DNA from: Marvinbryantia sp964455335
GTDB lineage: Bacteria; Bacillota; Clostridia; Lachnospirales; Lachnospiraceae
Reading direction: 5' to 3'
Assembly (NCBI GenBank): GCA_964455335.1
Contig: CAYVVW010000022.1
Span: forward strand, 1 to 19,604
DNA length: 19,604 nt
The position numbers and the translations under genes are program-made. Positions 1 through 7,378 of the stretch are shown here, one piece after another (the stretch's first letter is position 1; every line of letters starts with the position of its first letter). Under the pieces are notes generated by a model. The model was not told the origin of the DNA and searched no databases. It was given only the letters and a program-made list of their open reading frames with translations.

Positions 1-2
1 CG

Positions 3-221
3 ATGTGTAAGGTCATGGAAGAAATGAGGGACAAGGCCAAGGAAGAAGGCTTGGAGGAAGGCCTAGCCAAAGGCCGCACAGAAGGTCGCACGGAGGGCTT
101 AGATCTGTTTGCTGCTCTAATCAGCAAGCTCACGGAGTTGGGCAGGACAGAGGAGATTGAAAAAGCGGCGGCGGATGCGGGGTACAGGCAACGGCTGCTT
201 GCAGAATTTTCGCTGTCCTGA
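3..221 (+). CDS. C-terminal fragment of an Rpn / PD-(D/E)XK transposase-like protein (5' end outside window)
   Basis: The reading frame is open at the left edge, so only the last ~72 residues are seen. They show a charged Lys/Glu-rich helix with repeated EEGLEEG and GRTEGRTEG units, then a short helical tail ending in LLAEFSLS. Such a Glu/Gly/Arg-rich C-terminal tail is common in the Rpn family (recombination-promoting nuclease / putative transposase, PD-(D/E)XK fold), which is abundant in gut Clostridia. The catalytic domain would lie upstream and is not visible, so activity cannot be judged. The methionine at base 3 is probably internal. Assignment rests on tail composition only; another coiled-coil-tailed protein is possible. 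Confidence 0.5.
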   Translation: MCKVMEEMRDKAKEEGLEEGLAKGRTEGRTEGLDLFAALISKLTELGRTEEIEKAAADAGYRQRLLAEFSLS

Positions 222-321
222 TGGGAGTGTATGCTTCGCTTTGGCGAAAACTGGCCATTTTCCATTGCTTGGATGCATCAAGGTGCAGAGCTGGATACGG
301 TCGGAGTATTGCCATTTTTGG

Positions 322-357
322 AGCGGAAAAGGAGCTATCCTTGGCTCCTTTTCCGCT
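322..357. repeat. Perfect 14-bp inverted repeat (hairpin)
   Basis: The arm AGCGGAAAAGGAGC at 322-335 is exactly complementary to 344-357, with an 8-base loop. No T-run follows on either strand, so it does not look like a standard intrinsic terminator. It lies about 100 bases after the transposase-like fragment. It could be a stable RNA stem, a terminator needing a factor, or the footprint of a small palindromic element. Confidence 0.75.
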
Positions 358-709
358 GATAGCGACTTGCTTCAAATTTCCAAACCTGAAAGACGGGGGA
401 GTCCATTGCGGCCGCGATTTCCCGAATGTACTACAATAAGCCCAATACCGGTGTTATCCTAAAGGAAATTGAAGAACCTGGAGAAAAGTTTCGGTTAATC
501 CTGCGGGTGAAGGTGGAAAGCGTGTTCCCATACGCCGCACGCCTTTGGGTGGTGGGCAAAAGAGATGCCGGAAGTGACGCCCCGGTCAGAGAATCTTTCT
601 TTTTGTGTGTGCAATAGGGCTTTCAGCTGGCGTGACAAGGGGAGCGTAGAGATATGCTTTCCCTTTCTTTGTTTTTGGGGAGAGCAGGATAGGCTCAATT
701 GACGGAGAT

Positions 710-749
710 TTTCAGACTTTCAGACGATTTTTGGACAGTTTTCGGACAG
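710..749 (+). repeat. Four short direct repeats (TTTCAGAC / TTTnGGACAG) upstream of the promoter
   Basis: TTTCAGAC occurs at 710-717 and 718-725, followed by two related TTTTGGACAG / TTTTCGGACAG units whose GAC cores sit at 734-736 and 745-747. The core spacings are 8, 11 and 11 bases, the last two close to one helical turn. The array lies about 45-85 bases upstream of the -10 of the L,D-transpeptidase gene, where an activator might bind. No regulator is identified, and chance repetition in T-rich DNA cannot be excluded. Confidence 0.3.
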
Positions 750-770
750 GAATTTTTGCGGAAGATAGAC

Positions 771-799
771 TTTTCATTTCTGATTCAGTGTGCTATACT
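771..799 (+). promoter_or_regulatory. Probable sigma-A promoter of the L,D-transpeptidase gene
   Basis: TATACT at 794-799 is preceded by TGC, giving an extended -10. The best -35 at 17-base spacing is TTTTCA (771-776), which is weak but usual with an extended -10. Transcription would start near 806, leaving a leader of about 75 bases that contains a 7-bp hairpin (816-833). Confidence 0.5.
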
Positions 800-815
800 A
801 GGATACCGAAGCCGA

Positions 816-833
816 AAAGGGCGTTCGCCCTTT
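816..833 (+). other. Small leader hairpin in the L,D-transpeptidase 5' UTR
   Basis: AAAGGGC at 816-822 pairs with GCCCTTT at 827-833 around a GTTC loop. It lies between the predicted transcription start and the AAGGGGAG ribosome binding site. There is no T-run, so mRNA stabilisation is more likely than termination (inference). Confidence 0.45.
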
Positions 834-879
834 GATGGCACAACGAACGGGGCATGGGGAGACATAAGGGGAGAAAAGC

Positions 880-2596
880 ATGACCAGAAAAGATGAGAGG
901 GCGCATCTTTTGTCAGGGGAGGCACAGCCCGTCGGGGCGACGAAGCCAGACGGCGAACAGCCCACAAATGCGGGGGCATCCGATGGACAGGCAGGGAATC
1001 AGCAGCCCACAGGCAGCCAGGCAAGCGCACACGCAGGTTCGACCAAGCCGTCTGGCACCTCCGCGCTTGCGCAGTTGCCGGAGGATCGGCCACTAGGTGG
1101 CCAGCCGCCCGCCAGGAGGAGGCGCGCGAGGCGCAGTGAGGGAAGCCGCCAGGGGGCGCAGCCGGAAAAATCACGCGGTGACGCGCAGGGAAAGGCGAAA
1201 GGAAAATCGAAGCTGGCCATTGTGGCGCTCTCGGCCTGCGTGGTAGTTCTGTTGGGATTGCTGGGCGTTTATGCCGCCGGGATTTTTTATTTTCAAGATA
1301 AATTCTTTTTGCATACGACCATCAATGGGATGGATGTCTCGCGCAAAACGGTGGCAGAAGTGGAGGAGCAGATCGCGGCCGATTTGGCCACATACCGCCT
1401 GCGGGTGGACTTGCGCGGGGGAGGCCATGAGGAGATTTCGGCGGGGCAGATCGGGTACGCCTACGTGCCATTTGGGGAAGTGCAGGCGTTTCGGGATAGC
1501 CAGGCGCCTTTTTCCTGGCCGTTTTGCCTGTGGGAGACATCGTCCTACTCTTTTGCGGAAAGCACCCAGTTTGACGAAAAGCGGCTGGAGGGCGCGGTCG
1601 ACGCGCTCGCGTGCATGGATGCGGACAATGCAGAGCATCCGGTGGATGCCTATGTGGATTATTTGGATGGGGCTTATACCGTGGTGCGGGAGGTGGAGGG
1701 CAATTTGCTCAACCGCGCACTGGCGCAGGCAAAGATCCGAAAGGCAGTCGAGGCAGACCAGACGGCGGTTTCCCTGGACGACGGGGTTTGCTACGAGGCA
1801 CCGAAAAAAAGGCAGACAGACCCGAAATTGGTAGCAGATTGTGAGACGTTAAATACCTTTTTGCAAACGGACATTACCTATGTGTTTGGAGAACACCGCG
1901 AAACCTTGGGTTCTGCAGACATTTTGGACTGGATCGTCTACGGGGATGGGAAAGGACCGTCTTTGAAGGAGAAAAAGGCGCGCGCATTTGTGGAGCATCT
2001 GGCGGACACCTACGACACGGCAGGGAAGCCGCGCGATTTTCGCACGCATGACGGAGATATTGTGACCGTGACAGGCGGGCATTACGGGTGGGAATTGGAC
2101 CAGGAGACGGAAACAGGCGAGTTGCTCGCTTGCATCCGCGAAGGGTACCAGGGCGAGCGCTACGCCGTATTTTTGCAGACGGCGGTCAGCTGGGAAAACA
2201 GCGACTTGGGCGACAGTTACGTGGAGATCAACCTGGGCAGGCAGCACGTGTGGATGTACTTAAATGGCGAGGAGATCGTTTCCACGGACTGCGTTTCGGG
2301 AGACATGATGCGCTCCGACCGCACCACGCCCGAGGGAACGTACACGCTCTATTATAAGAAGTCTCCCGCCGTTTTGGAGGACGAAAAAAAGACCTACCGC
2401 ACGCCCGTCACATATTGGATGCCATTTAATGGAGGCATTGGATTGCACGACGCGACCTGGAGGGGCAGCTTTGGCGGAACAATTTACCAATCCAACGGCT
2501 CTCACGGATGCATCAATTTGCCAATAGATGCCGCAAAAACGATTTACGAAAATATTNNNNNNNNNNGAAGGCATGCCAATCATATGTTACTATTAG
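880..2596 (+). CDS. Membrane-anchored L,D-transpeptidase (YkuD family), interrupted by an N gap
   Basis: Forms 3-3 peptidoglycan cross-links or attaches ligands to peptide stems outside the membrane. The ATG at 880 follows an AAGGGGAG ribosome binding site. Residues 1-110 are a low-complexity Gln/Gly/Ala/Ser/Lys-rich cytoplasmic segment; 111-138 is a hydrophobic anchor; a middle region (about 140-440) resembles the putative peptidoglycan-binding domain often joined to these enzymes; the YkuD domain starts near 446. The catalytic motif SHGCIN is intact, with nucleophile Cys544. Ten Ns at 2557-2566 fall inside the last residues. Read literally across them the frame runs to 2619, but the frame giving EGMPIICYY and a stop at 2594-2596 matches the usual end of the family and clears the mutY start by 10 bases. 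I therefore end the gene at 2596. The exact residues at the gap are unknown. Confidence 0.88.
2557..2566. other. Assembly gap (10 N)
   Basis: Ten unknown bases lie in the 3' end of the L,D-transpeptidase gene. The gap starts exactly at a codon boundary of the 880 frame. The sequence after it makes sense as protein only if the real number of missing bases is a multiple of three, so the run of 10 is probably a nominal placeholder rather than a measured length. Confidence 0.9.
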
Positions 2597-2606
2597 ATAG
2601 AGGAAT

Positions 2607-3689
2607 ATGCTACTGCTAGAGGAAACAAGGGATCTGACACAGTTAAAAAGTATCGTGGAACCGTTGCTTGCGTGGTTCGGCGCGCATGCGCGCGTCCTGC
2701 CGTGGCGTGACCACCCGACGCCGTATCGGGTGTGGGTCTCCGAGATCATGCTCCAACAGACCCGCGTGGAGGCGGTAAAGCCTTACTTTGCGCGATTTGT
2801 CCAGGCATTGCCAGATGTCTTGGCGCTTGCCGCGTGCGATGAGGAGTCGCTTTTGAAACTCTGGGAGGGGTTAGGCTACTATAACCGCGTGCGCAACTTG
2901 CAAAAAGCGGCGCAAACAGTGGTGGAACGCTACGGTGGCAATCTGCCGGCGGATTATCGCGCGCTTCGCGGCTTAAAAGGGATTGGCAGTTACACCGCGG
3001 GGGCGATCGCGTCCATCGCTTTTGGCATCCCTGTTCCGGCCGTGGATGGAAATGTCTTGCGCGTCCTTGCGCGCGTGACGGCAAGCGCGCAGGACATTGC
3101 GAAGGCGTCCGTCAAAAAAGAGGCGGAGCAGGCGATCGCGGCCATTCTGCCACAGGATCGGGCGGGCGACTTTAATCAGGCACTGATGGAGCTTGGCGCG
3201 ACTGTCTGTGTGCCAAATGGTCCTGCAAAATGTGACCAATGCCCGCTTTGCGGGCTTTGCCTTGCAAAGGCACGCGGCATAGAGGGGCAGCTGCCAAAAA
3301 AATCGGCCGCAAAGCCGCGCAAGATAGAGGAGCGCACGGTATTTTTGATTCGCGACGGGGAGCGCGTTGCCTTGCGCCGCAGGGAAAATGCGGGGCTGCT
3401 CGCGGGGCTTTACGAGCTGCCAAACGCGCCCGGGCATTTGAGCGAATCGGAAGCGCTCGCCTTTGTGCGCGCGCGCCAATATGTGCCTTTGCGTATCCGC
3501 CCGCTGCCGGACGCAAAGCACATTTTTACGCACATCGAGTGGCGGATGGTCGGCTACCAGATTCAGATCGGGGAACCAAGCGACGCAAAAGGGGCATACT
3601 TGTTCGTGGAGCTTTCGGACACCAAGACGCAATACCCGCTGCCGGCCGCCTTCGCGAAATACCTGCGCCTGGCCGGCAGCACTTTATGA
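2607..3689 (+). CDS. mutY: A/G-specific adenine DNA glycosylase MutY
   Basis: Removes adenine mispaired with 8-oxoguanine or guanine, starting base excision repair. The 360-residue length is normal. Visible features: the WVSEIMLQQT motif with catalytic Glu46; the helix-hairpin-helix LKGIGSYTAGA (about 123-133) followed by the catalytic Asp147 in PAVDGNV; an iron-sulphur motif with Cys201, 209, 212 and 218, plus an extra Cys215 inside the last spacer; and a C-terminal Nudix-like 8-oxoG recognition domain (about 240-355). The first Cys spacing is seven residues rather than the six of E. coli MutY. The ATG at 2607 has AGAGGA just upstream and lies 10 bases after the inferred end of the L,D-transpeptidase gene, so the two are probably co-transcribed. 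Confidence 0.96.
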   Translation: MLLLEETRDLTQLKSIVEPLLAWFGAHARVLPWRDHPTPYRVWVSEIMLQQTRVEAVKPYFARFVQALPDVLALAACDEESLLKLWEGLGYYNRVRNLQKAAQTVVERYGGNLPADYRALRGLKGIGSYTAGAIASIAFGIPVPAVDGNVLRVLARVTASAQDIAKASVKKEAEQAIAAILPQDRAGDFNQALMELGATVCVPNGPAKCDQCPLCGLCLAKARGIEGQLPKKSAAKPRKIEERTVFLIRDGERVALRRRENAGLLAGLYELPNAPGHLSESEALAFVRARQYVPLRIRPLPDAKHIFTHIEWRMVGYQIQIGEPSDAKGAYLFVELSDTKTQYPLPAAFAKYLRLAGSTL

Positions 3690-3740
3690 TGATGCCAGGG
3701 TAGAAAGTACTTTCCCACGACATGCTTGTCGGTGGAGAAG

Positions 3741-3761
3741 GGCACGATGAAACATCGTGCC
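3741..3761. repeat. Perfect 9-bp hairpin at the head of the repeat element
   Basis: GGCACGATG at 3741-3749 is exactly complementary to CATCGTGCC at 3753-3761, with a three-base AAA loop. The right arm is also the start of the first 24-base tandem unit. No T-run follows, so it is not an obvious terminator for mutY. Confidence 0.7.
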
Positions 3762-3797
3762 AAATGCCCGATAGAACATCGTGCCAAATGCCCGATA
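3751..3797. repeat. Two tandem copies of a 24-bp unit
   Basis: The same 23 bases, containing CATCGTGCCAAATGCCCG, occur at 3751-3773 and 3775-3797, separated by one G. The GTGCCAAAT core is met again in inverted orientation as GGGATTTGGCACG at 3811-3823, able to pair with the second copy with one bulge. Confidence 0.85.
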
Positions 3798-3934
3798 TGA
3801 GGAAAAAGTGGGGATTTGGCACGCGTTTCGCACCGACCGGAGCGAAGCGTAGACAGCGAAGCACGGAACAATCCGTAGGCATCTTTTTATGATGCGAAAA
3901 GCTATCACCATGGACGAGGAGGAGTTTAGACGAT

Positions 3935-4948
3935 ATGAAAATTTTATCTGTTGCAATTCCGTGTTACAATTCGCAGAAATATATGCGCAAATGTATCGAT
4001 TCTCTGTTGCCCGGCGGGGACGAGGTGGAGATCCTCATCGTGGATGATGGCTCGACGGACGAGACGGGTTCGATTGCGGAGGAATATGCGGCAAAATACC
4101 CCGGAATCGTGAAAGCGGTTCATCAGGAAAATGGCGGACATGGGGAGGCCGTCAACGCGGGGCTTCGGAACGCGACAGGGTATTATTTTAAGGTGGTGGA
4201 CAGCGACGACTGGGTGGATGAGAAACATTACCCGCAAGTCTTGCAGGCACTGCGCGGCCTCATCGGCGGCCCGGACGTGGTGGACATGGTGGTGTGCAAT
4301 TACATTTATGACAAGGTGGGCGCAAACCGCAAAAAAGTCATGCAATACCGCCACCAGGTGCCCGTAGGAGAGGTGTTTGAGTGGAAAGACATGAGCGTGC
4401 GAAAGGGCCATTATATCCTGATGCATTCCGTGATTTACCGCACCAGGCTGCTGCGGGAATGTCATCTGGATTTGCCGAAACACACGTTTTACGTGGACAA
4501 TTTGTTCGTGTTTCAGCCCCTCCCTTCGGTGAAAAAAATGTTCTATTTGGATCTGCTTTTTTACCACTATTACATCGGGCGGGAGGACCAGTCGGTCAAC
4601 GAGCAAGTGATGATCGGGCGCATTGACCAGCAAATCAGCGTGAACAAGCAGATGATTGACGTGATGGCATCCCAGCATGGACTCGACAAGCAATGCAGGA
4701 AATACATGGAGAGCTACCTGGCGATCATGATGACCATTTCCTCCATGCTGCTGATCCGGTCGGGCTCGGAGGAAAACTTCCAGAAAAAACAGGAGCTGTG
4801 GCATTATCTGAAAAGAACCGACAGAAGGGTCTATTACCGCATCCGCAGCGGCATCCTGGGCATGGGGTGCAACCTGCCGGGAAAAAGCGGGCGCACCGTG
4901 TCGGTCGCGGCATATAAAATCGCGCAAAAAATATATGGATTCAACTGA
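3935..4948 (+). CDS. Glycosyltransferase family 2
   Basis: A GT-A fold transferase expected to move a sugar from a nucleotide-sugar donor onto a glycan or lipid acceptor at the cytoplasmic membrane face. The 337-residue protein begins MKILSVAIPCYNSQKY, with the nucleotide-binding VDDGSTD motif at 36-42, an NGG(H)GEAVNAG loop near 66-76 and the metal-binding DSDD at 89-92. The C-terminal third is rich in basic and aromatic residues and has no clear membrane-spanning segment. The ATG follows GAGGAGGAG at good spacing. It ends 29 bases before glnS on the same strand. The substrate cannot be told; no other surface-polysaccharide genes are near, so it may act on a wall or lipid-linked glycan. Confidence 0.9.
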   Translation: MKILSVAIPCYNSQKYMRKCIDSLLPGGDEVEILIVDDGSTDETGSIAEEYAAKYPGIVKAVHQENGGHGEAVNAGLRNATGYYFKVVDSDDWVDEKHYPQVLQALRGLIGGPDVVDMVVCNYIYDKVGANRKKVMQYRHQVPVGEVFEWKDMSVRKGHYILMHSVIYRTRLLRECHLDLPKHTFYVDNLFVFQPLPSVKKMFYLDLLFYHYYIGREDQSVNEQVMIGRIDQQISVNKQMIDVMASQHGLDKQCRKYMESYLAIMMTISSMLLIRSGSEENFQKKQELWHYLKRTDRRVYYRIRSGILGMGCNLPGKSGRTVSVAAYKIAQKIYGFN

Positions 4949-4977
4949 TGCATGGAAGAAACCATCGAGGAGGAGTC

Positions 4978-6687
4978 ATGGAAAAAGAAAAGGAAATGGA
5001 AAAAGAAATGGAAAAAGTGACGGGGGAAGAAACCGCGTCCAGAAATTTTATCGAGCAAATCATTGACGCGGACATCGCAAATGGGACGTGCAAGGAGGTC
5101 TGCACCCGCTTCCCGCCAGAGCCAAATGGCTATTTGCACATCGGCCACGCAAAGTCGATTCTTTTGAATTATGGGCTGGCAAAGGAGTATGGCGGAAAGT
5201 TCAACCTGCGCTTTGACGACACCAATCCGACCAAAGAAAAAGTGGAATTTGTGGACTCCATCAAAGAGGACGTGGCGTGGCTTGGCGCGGATTGGGAGGA
5301 TCGCCTGTTTTTTGCGTCCGACTATTTTCCGCAAATGTATGACGCCGCGGTGCTGCTGATCAAAAAGGGGAAAGCGTATGTGTGCGATCTGTCCGCCGCG
5401 GAGATCCGCGATTACCGCGGCACGCTGACAGAGCCGGGAAAGGACAGCCCCTACCGCAACCGCTCCGTGGAGGAAAATTTGCGGCTGTTTGCCAAGATGC
5501 GCGCCGGGGAATTTGCCGACGGAGAGAGGGTGCTGCGCGCGAAGATTGACATGGCTTCCCCCAACATCAATCTGCGCGATCCCGTGATCTACCGCGTGGC
5601 GCACATGAGCCACCACAACACGGGCGACGCGTGGTGCATTTACCCGATGTACGACTTCGCGCACCCGATCGAGGACGCCATAGAGGGCGTGACCCATTCC
5701 ATTTGCACGCTCGAGTTTGAGGATCACCGCCCGCTGTATGACTGGGTGGTGCGGGAAGTGGGATATGCGCACCCGCCCAAACAGATTGAGTTTGCGAAAA
5801 TGTATTTGACGAATGTCGTCACGGGAAAACGATACATCAAAAAGTTGGTGGAAGATGGCGTTGTGGACGGCTGGGACGACCCGCGCATGGTGACGATCGC
5901 GGGTTTGCGCCGGCGCGGGTTTACGCCGGAATCGATTCGCCGCTTTGTCACGCTGTGCGGCGTTTCCAAGAGCCAGGGATCGGTGGATTATGCCATGCTG
6001 GAATATTGCATCCGCGAGGATCTCAAGCTCTCCCGCCCGCGCGTGATGGCGGTGTTAGACCCTGTGCGGCTGATCATCGACAATTACCCGGCGGGGCAGG
6101 TGGAGTATCTGGATGTGGAAAACAACCTGGAAAATCCGGACCTTGGTACGCGCAAAGTTCCCTTTGGCAGGGAACTTTACATCGAGCGCGATGACTTTAT
6201 GGAACATCCGCCAAAAAAATATTTCCGCCTTTTCCCGGGAAATGAAGTGCGCCTGATGGGGGCTTATTTCGTCAAATGCGAGCGTTTCGCAAAGGACGCG
6301 GACGGGCGCGTCACGGAGATCCATTGCACGTACGATCCAGAGACAAAATGCGGCACGGGGTTTGCGGGGCGCAAAGTCAAGGGCACCATCCACTGGGTGT
6401 TGGCGGAAACGGCCGTGCAGGCGACGGCGCGCCTGTATGAAAACCTCATTGACGAGGAAAAGGGTGTCTACAATGCGGATGGCACCTTAAACCTAAACCC
6501 CCATTCGCTAGAGGAGCGGGTTTGTTTTCTGGAGCCGGCCGTGTCCGGCGCAAAGGCGTATGACAGTTTCCAGTTTGTGCGCCAGGGGTTCTTTTGCGTG
6601 GATGCGCGGGACGCAAAGCCGGACGCGCTGGTCTTTAACCGCGTCGTTTCTCTGAAAAGTTCGTTTCGGCTGCCAAAGGAATCCTAA
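4978..6687 (+). CDS. glnS: Glutaminyl-tRNA synthetase
   Basis: Charges tRNA-Gln directly with glutamine. I place the start at the ATG at 4978, preceded by GAGGAGG, rather than the in-frame ATG at 4948, which overlaps the stop of the previous gene. The 569-residue protein has PNGYLHIGHAKS with the class I HIGH motif at 54-57, and GWDDPRM followed by GLRRRGFTPESIR, as in GlnRS rather than bacterial GluRS. The second signature reads VTGKRY where E. coli has VMSKRK, so the catalytic lysine is kept but Met-Ser is Thr-Gly. The first ~19 residues are a Lys/Glu/Met-rich extension. The anticodon-binding beta-barrels fill the last third. GlnRS is absent from many Gram-positives, which use the GatCAB route, but is known in several Clostridia. 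Confidence 0.95.
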   Translation: MEKEKEMEKEMEKVTGEETASRNFIEQIIDADIANGTCKEVCTRFPPEPNGYLHIGHAKSILLNYGLAKEYGGKFNLRFDDTNPTKEKVEFVDSIKEDVAWLGADWEDRLFFASDYFPQMYDAAVLLIKKGKAYVCDLSAAEIRDYRGTLTEPGKDSPYRNRSVEENLRLFAKMRAGEFADGERVLRAKIDMASPNINLRDPVIYRVAHMSHHNTGDAWCIYPMYDFAHPIEDAIEGVTHSICTLEFEDHRPLYDWVVREVGYAHPPKQIEFAKMYLTNVVTGKRYIKKLVEDGVVDGWDDPRMVTIAGLRRRGFTPESIRRFVTLCGVSKSQGSVDYAMLEYCIREDLKLSRPRVMAVLDPVRLIIDNYPAGQVEYLDVENNLENPDLGTRKVPFGRELYIERDDFMEHPPKKYFRLFPGNEVRLMGAYFVKCERFAKDADGRVTEIHCTYDPETKCGTGFAGRKVKGTIHWVLAETAVQATARLYENLIDEEKGVYNADGTLNLNPHSLEERVCFLEPAVSGAKAYDSFQFVRQGFFCVDARDAKPDALVFNRVVSLKSSFRLPKES

Positions 6688-6724
6688 GGCCAGCTGCTGC
6701 CGCAAAAAAAGGGGGAAATGCGGG

Positions 6725-7378
6725 ATGGCTTTTTTTGACGCAATCACGGATTTTATTTTCCAGGAAGATGCGCCGCAAGCGGCAGAGTACCTCTTTATCC
6801 CGGGCAGCGGCTGCGGGGAGCTTGCCATCAGGGCGGCAGGGCTTTACCGCGCGGGGCTTGTTCCCAAAATCGTGGCATCCGGCCGTTTTAGCATCACGCG
6901 GGAGCAGTTTCAAGGACCGCTGTCTCCCGAAGGCTATGTGGGCAAAACGTATGCGACAGAATGTGACTTTTTGGCGGATGTGCTGCGGGCGGAGGGCGTG
7001 CCGGAGTCTGCCATCGTGCGGGAGGGGCGGGCGCAATATACCTACCAAAATGCCATCTATACGCGCCAGATCCTAACAGGGGAGGTGCGCCGCGCCATCC
7101 TGGTTTGCAAGCCCTACCACGCCAGGCGGTGCCTCTTGTACTACCAGCTGCTTTTCCCAGAGACGCAGATCTTTGTCTGCCCGGCGGCGACTGACGTCAC
7201 GCGCGAAAACTGGCACTTAAGCGAAAAAGGCATCTCGCTTGTGCTCGGGGAGCTTTCGCGCATCGGCGCGCAGTTTGGGGACATCCTCCTGCGGCAGGCG
7301 GGGCTTGCGCCCGCCGTGGCTGTGGAAGCGCCTGGGGATAGCCAGGGCGCTACGGGAGCACTTGCAGCCGCCCCGTGA
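6725..7378 (+). CDS. YdcF / DUF218 family protein
   Basis: The family includes E. coli YdcF, SanA and ElyC, linked to envelope functions, but the biochemical role is not established. The 217 residues show the family pattern: a short beta strand ending in the glycine turn FIPGSG (about 23-29), an ASGRFS motif near 56-61, an EGRAQYTYQNA segment (about 98-108) and a CKPYHARR strand (about 124-131). No membrane-spanning segment or signal peptide is seen, so this is a cytoplasmic, single-domain version. The ATG at 6725 follows GGGGGAA. The gene is 37 bases after glnS. Its last 29 bases overlap the 3' end of the converging TraX-like gene, and the Ala/Gly-rich C-terminal tail is encoded there. Confidence 0.85.
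   Translation: MAFFDAITDFIFQEDAPQAAEYLFIPGSGCGELAIRAAGLYRAGLVPKIVASGRFSITREQFQGPLSPEGYVGKTYATECDFLADVLRAEGVPESAIVREGRAQYTYQNAIYTRQILTGEVRRAILVCKPYHARRCLLYYQLLFPETQIFVCPAATDVTRENWHLSEKGISLVLGELSRIGAQFGDILLRQAGLAPAVAVEAPGDSQGATGALAAAP

Larger units (their letters stand above)
222..879. other. Long intergenic region without a convincing gene
   Basis: About 660 bases between the transposase-like fragment and the L,D-transpeptidase. Short frames exist on both strands (for example 157-462, 221-439, 426-617 on plus; 130-375 and 495-698 on minus), but none has a good ribosome binding site or a recognisable protein. What can be seen is a perfect 14-bp inverted repeat at 322-357, a set of TTT-GAC direct repeats at 710-749, a promoter near 771-799 and a small leader hairpin at 816-833. 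The first half may be decayed mobile-element flank (inference). Confidence 0.6.
3690..3934. other. Structured intergenic region with tandem 24-bp repeat and several hairpins
   Basis: About 245 bases between mutY and the glycosyltransferase. It contains a perfect 9-bp hairpin (3741-3761), two tandem 24-base units (3751-3797), an imperfect inverted copy of the same motif at 3811-3823, and small stems TTCGC/GCGAA (3827-3846) and ACGGA/TCCGT (3863-3876). On the minus strand the repeats give an SGIWHDV-type repeated peptide, but no start signal supports a gene. It reads as a compact noncoding repeat element, perhaps of a dispersed family (inference). Confidence 0.6.

Noticed and set aside
322..357. 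Intrinsic terminator for the transposase-like gene
   Set aside because: The stem is perfect, but no T-run follows on either strand and it lies 100 bases from the stop.
426..617. 63-codon plus-strand frame in the first intergenic region
   Set aside because: No ribosome binding site and no recognisable features.
3861..3893. Promoter for the glycosyltransferase (TATGAT at 3888-3893)
   Set aside because: The matching -35 position reads GGAACA and there is no extended -10; too weak to call.
3526..3956. Minus-strand frames with repeated SGIWHDV or RAFGTMF peptides
   Set aside because: Several frames are open at once across the 24-bp repeats, as expected of repeated noncoding DNA; no ribosome binding site.
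3944..4927. 327-codon open frame on the minus strand opposite the glycosyltransferase
   Set aside because: His/Val-rich sequence with no family resemblance; it mirrors a well-supported plus-strand gene with a strong ribosome binding site.
4834..5772. 312-codon minus-strand frame opposite glnS
   Set aside because: No recognisable protein; it overlaps both glnS and the end of the glycosyltransferase in antisense.
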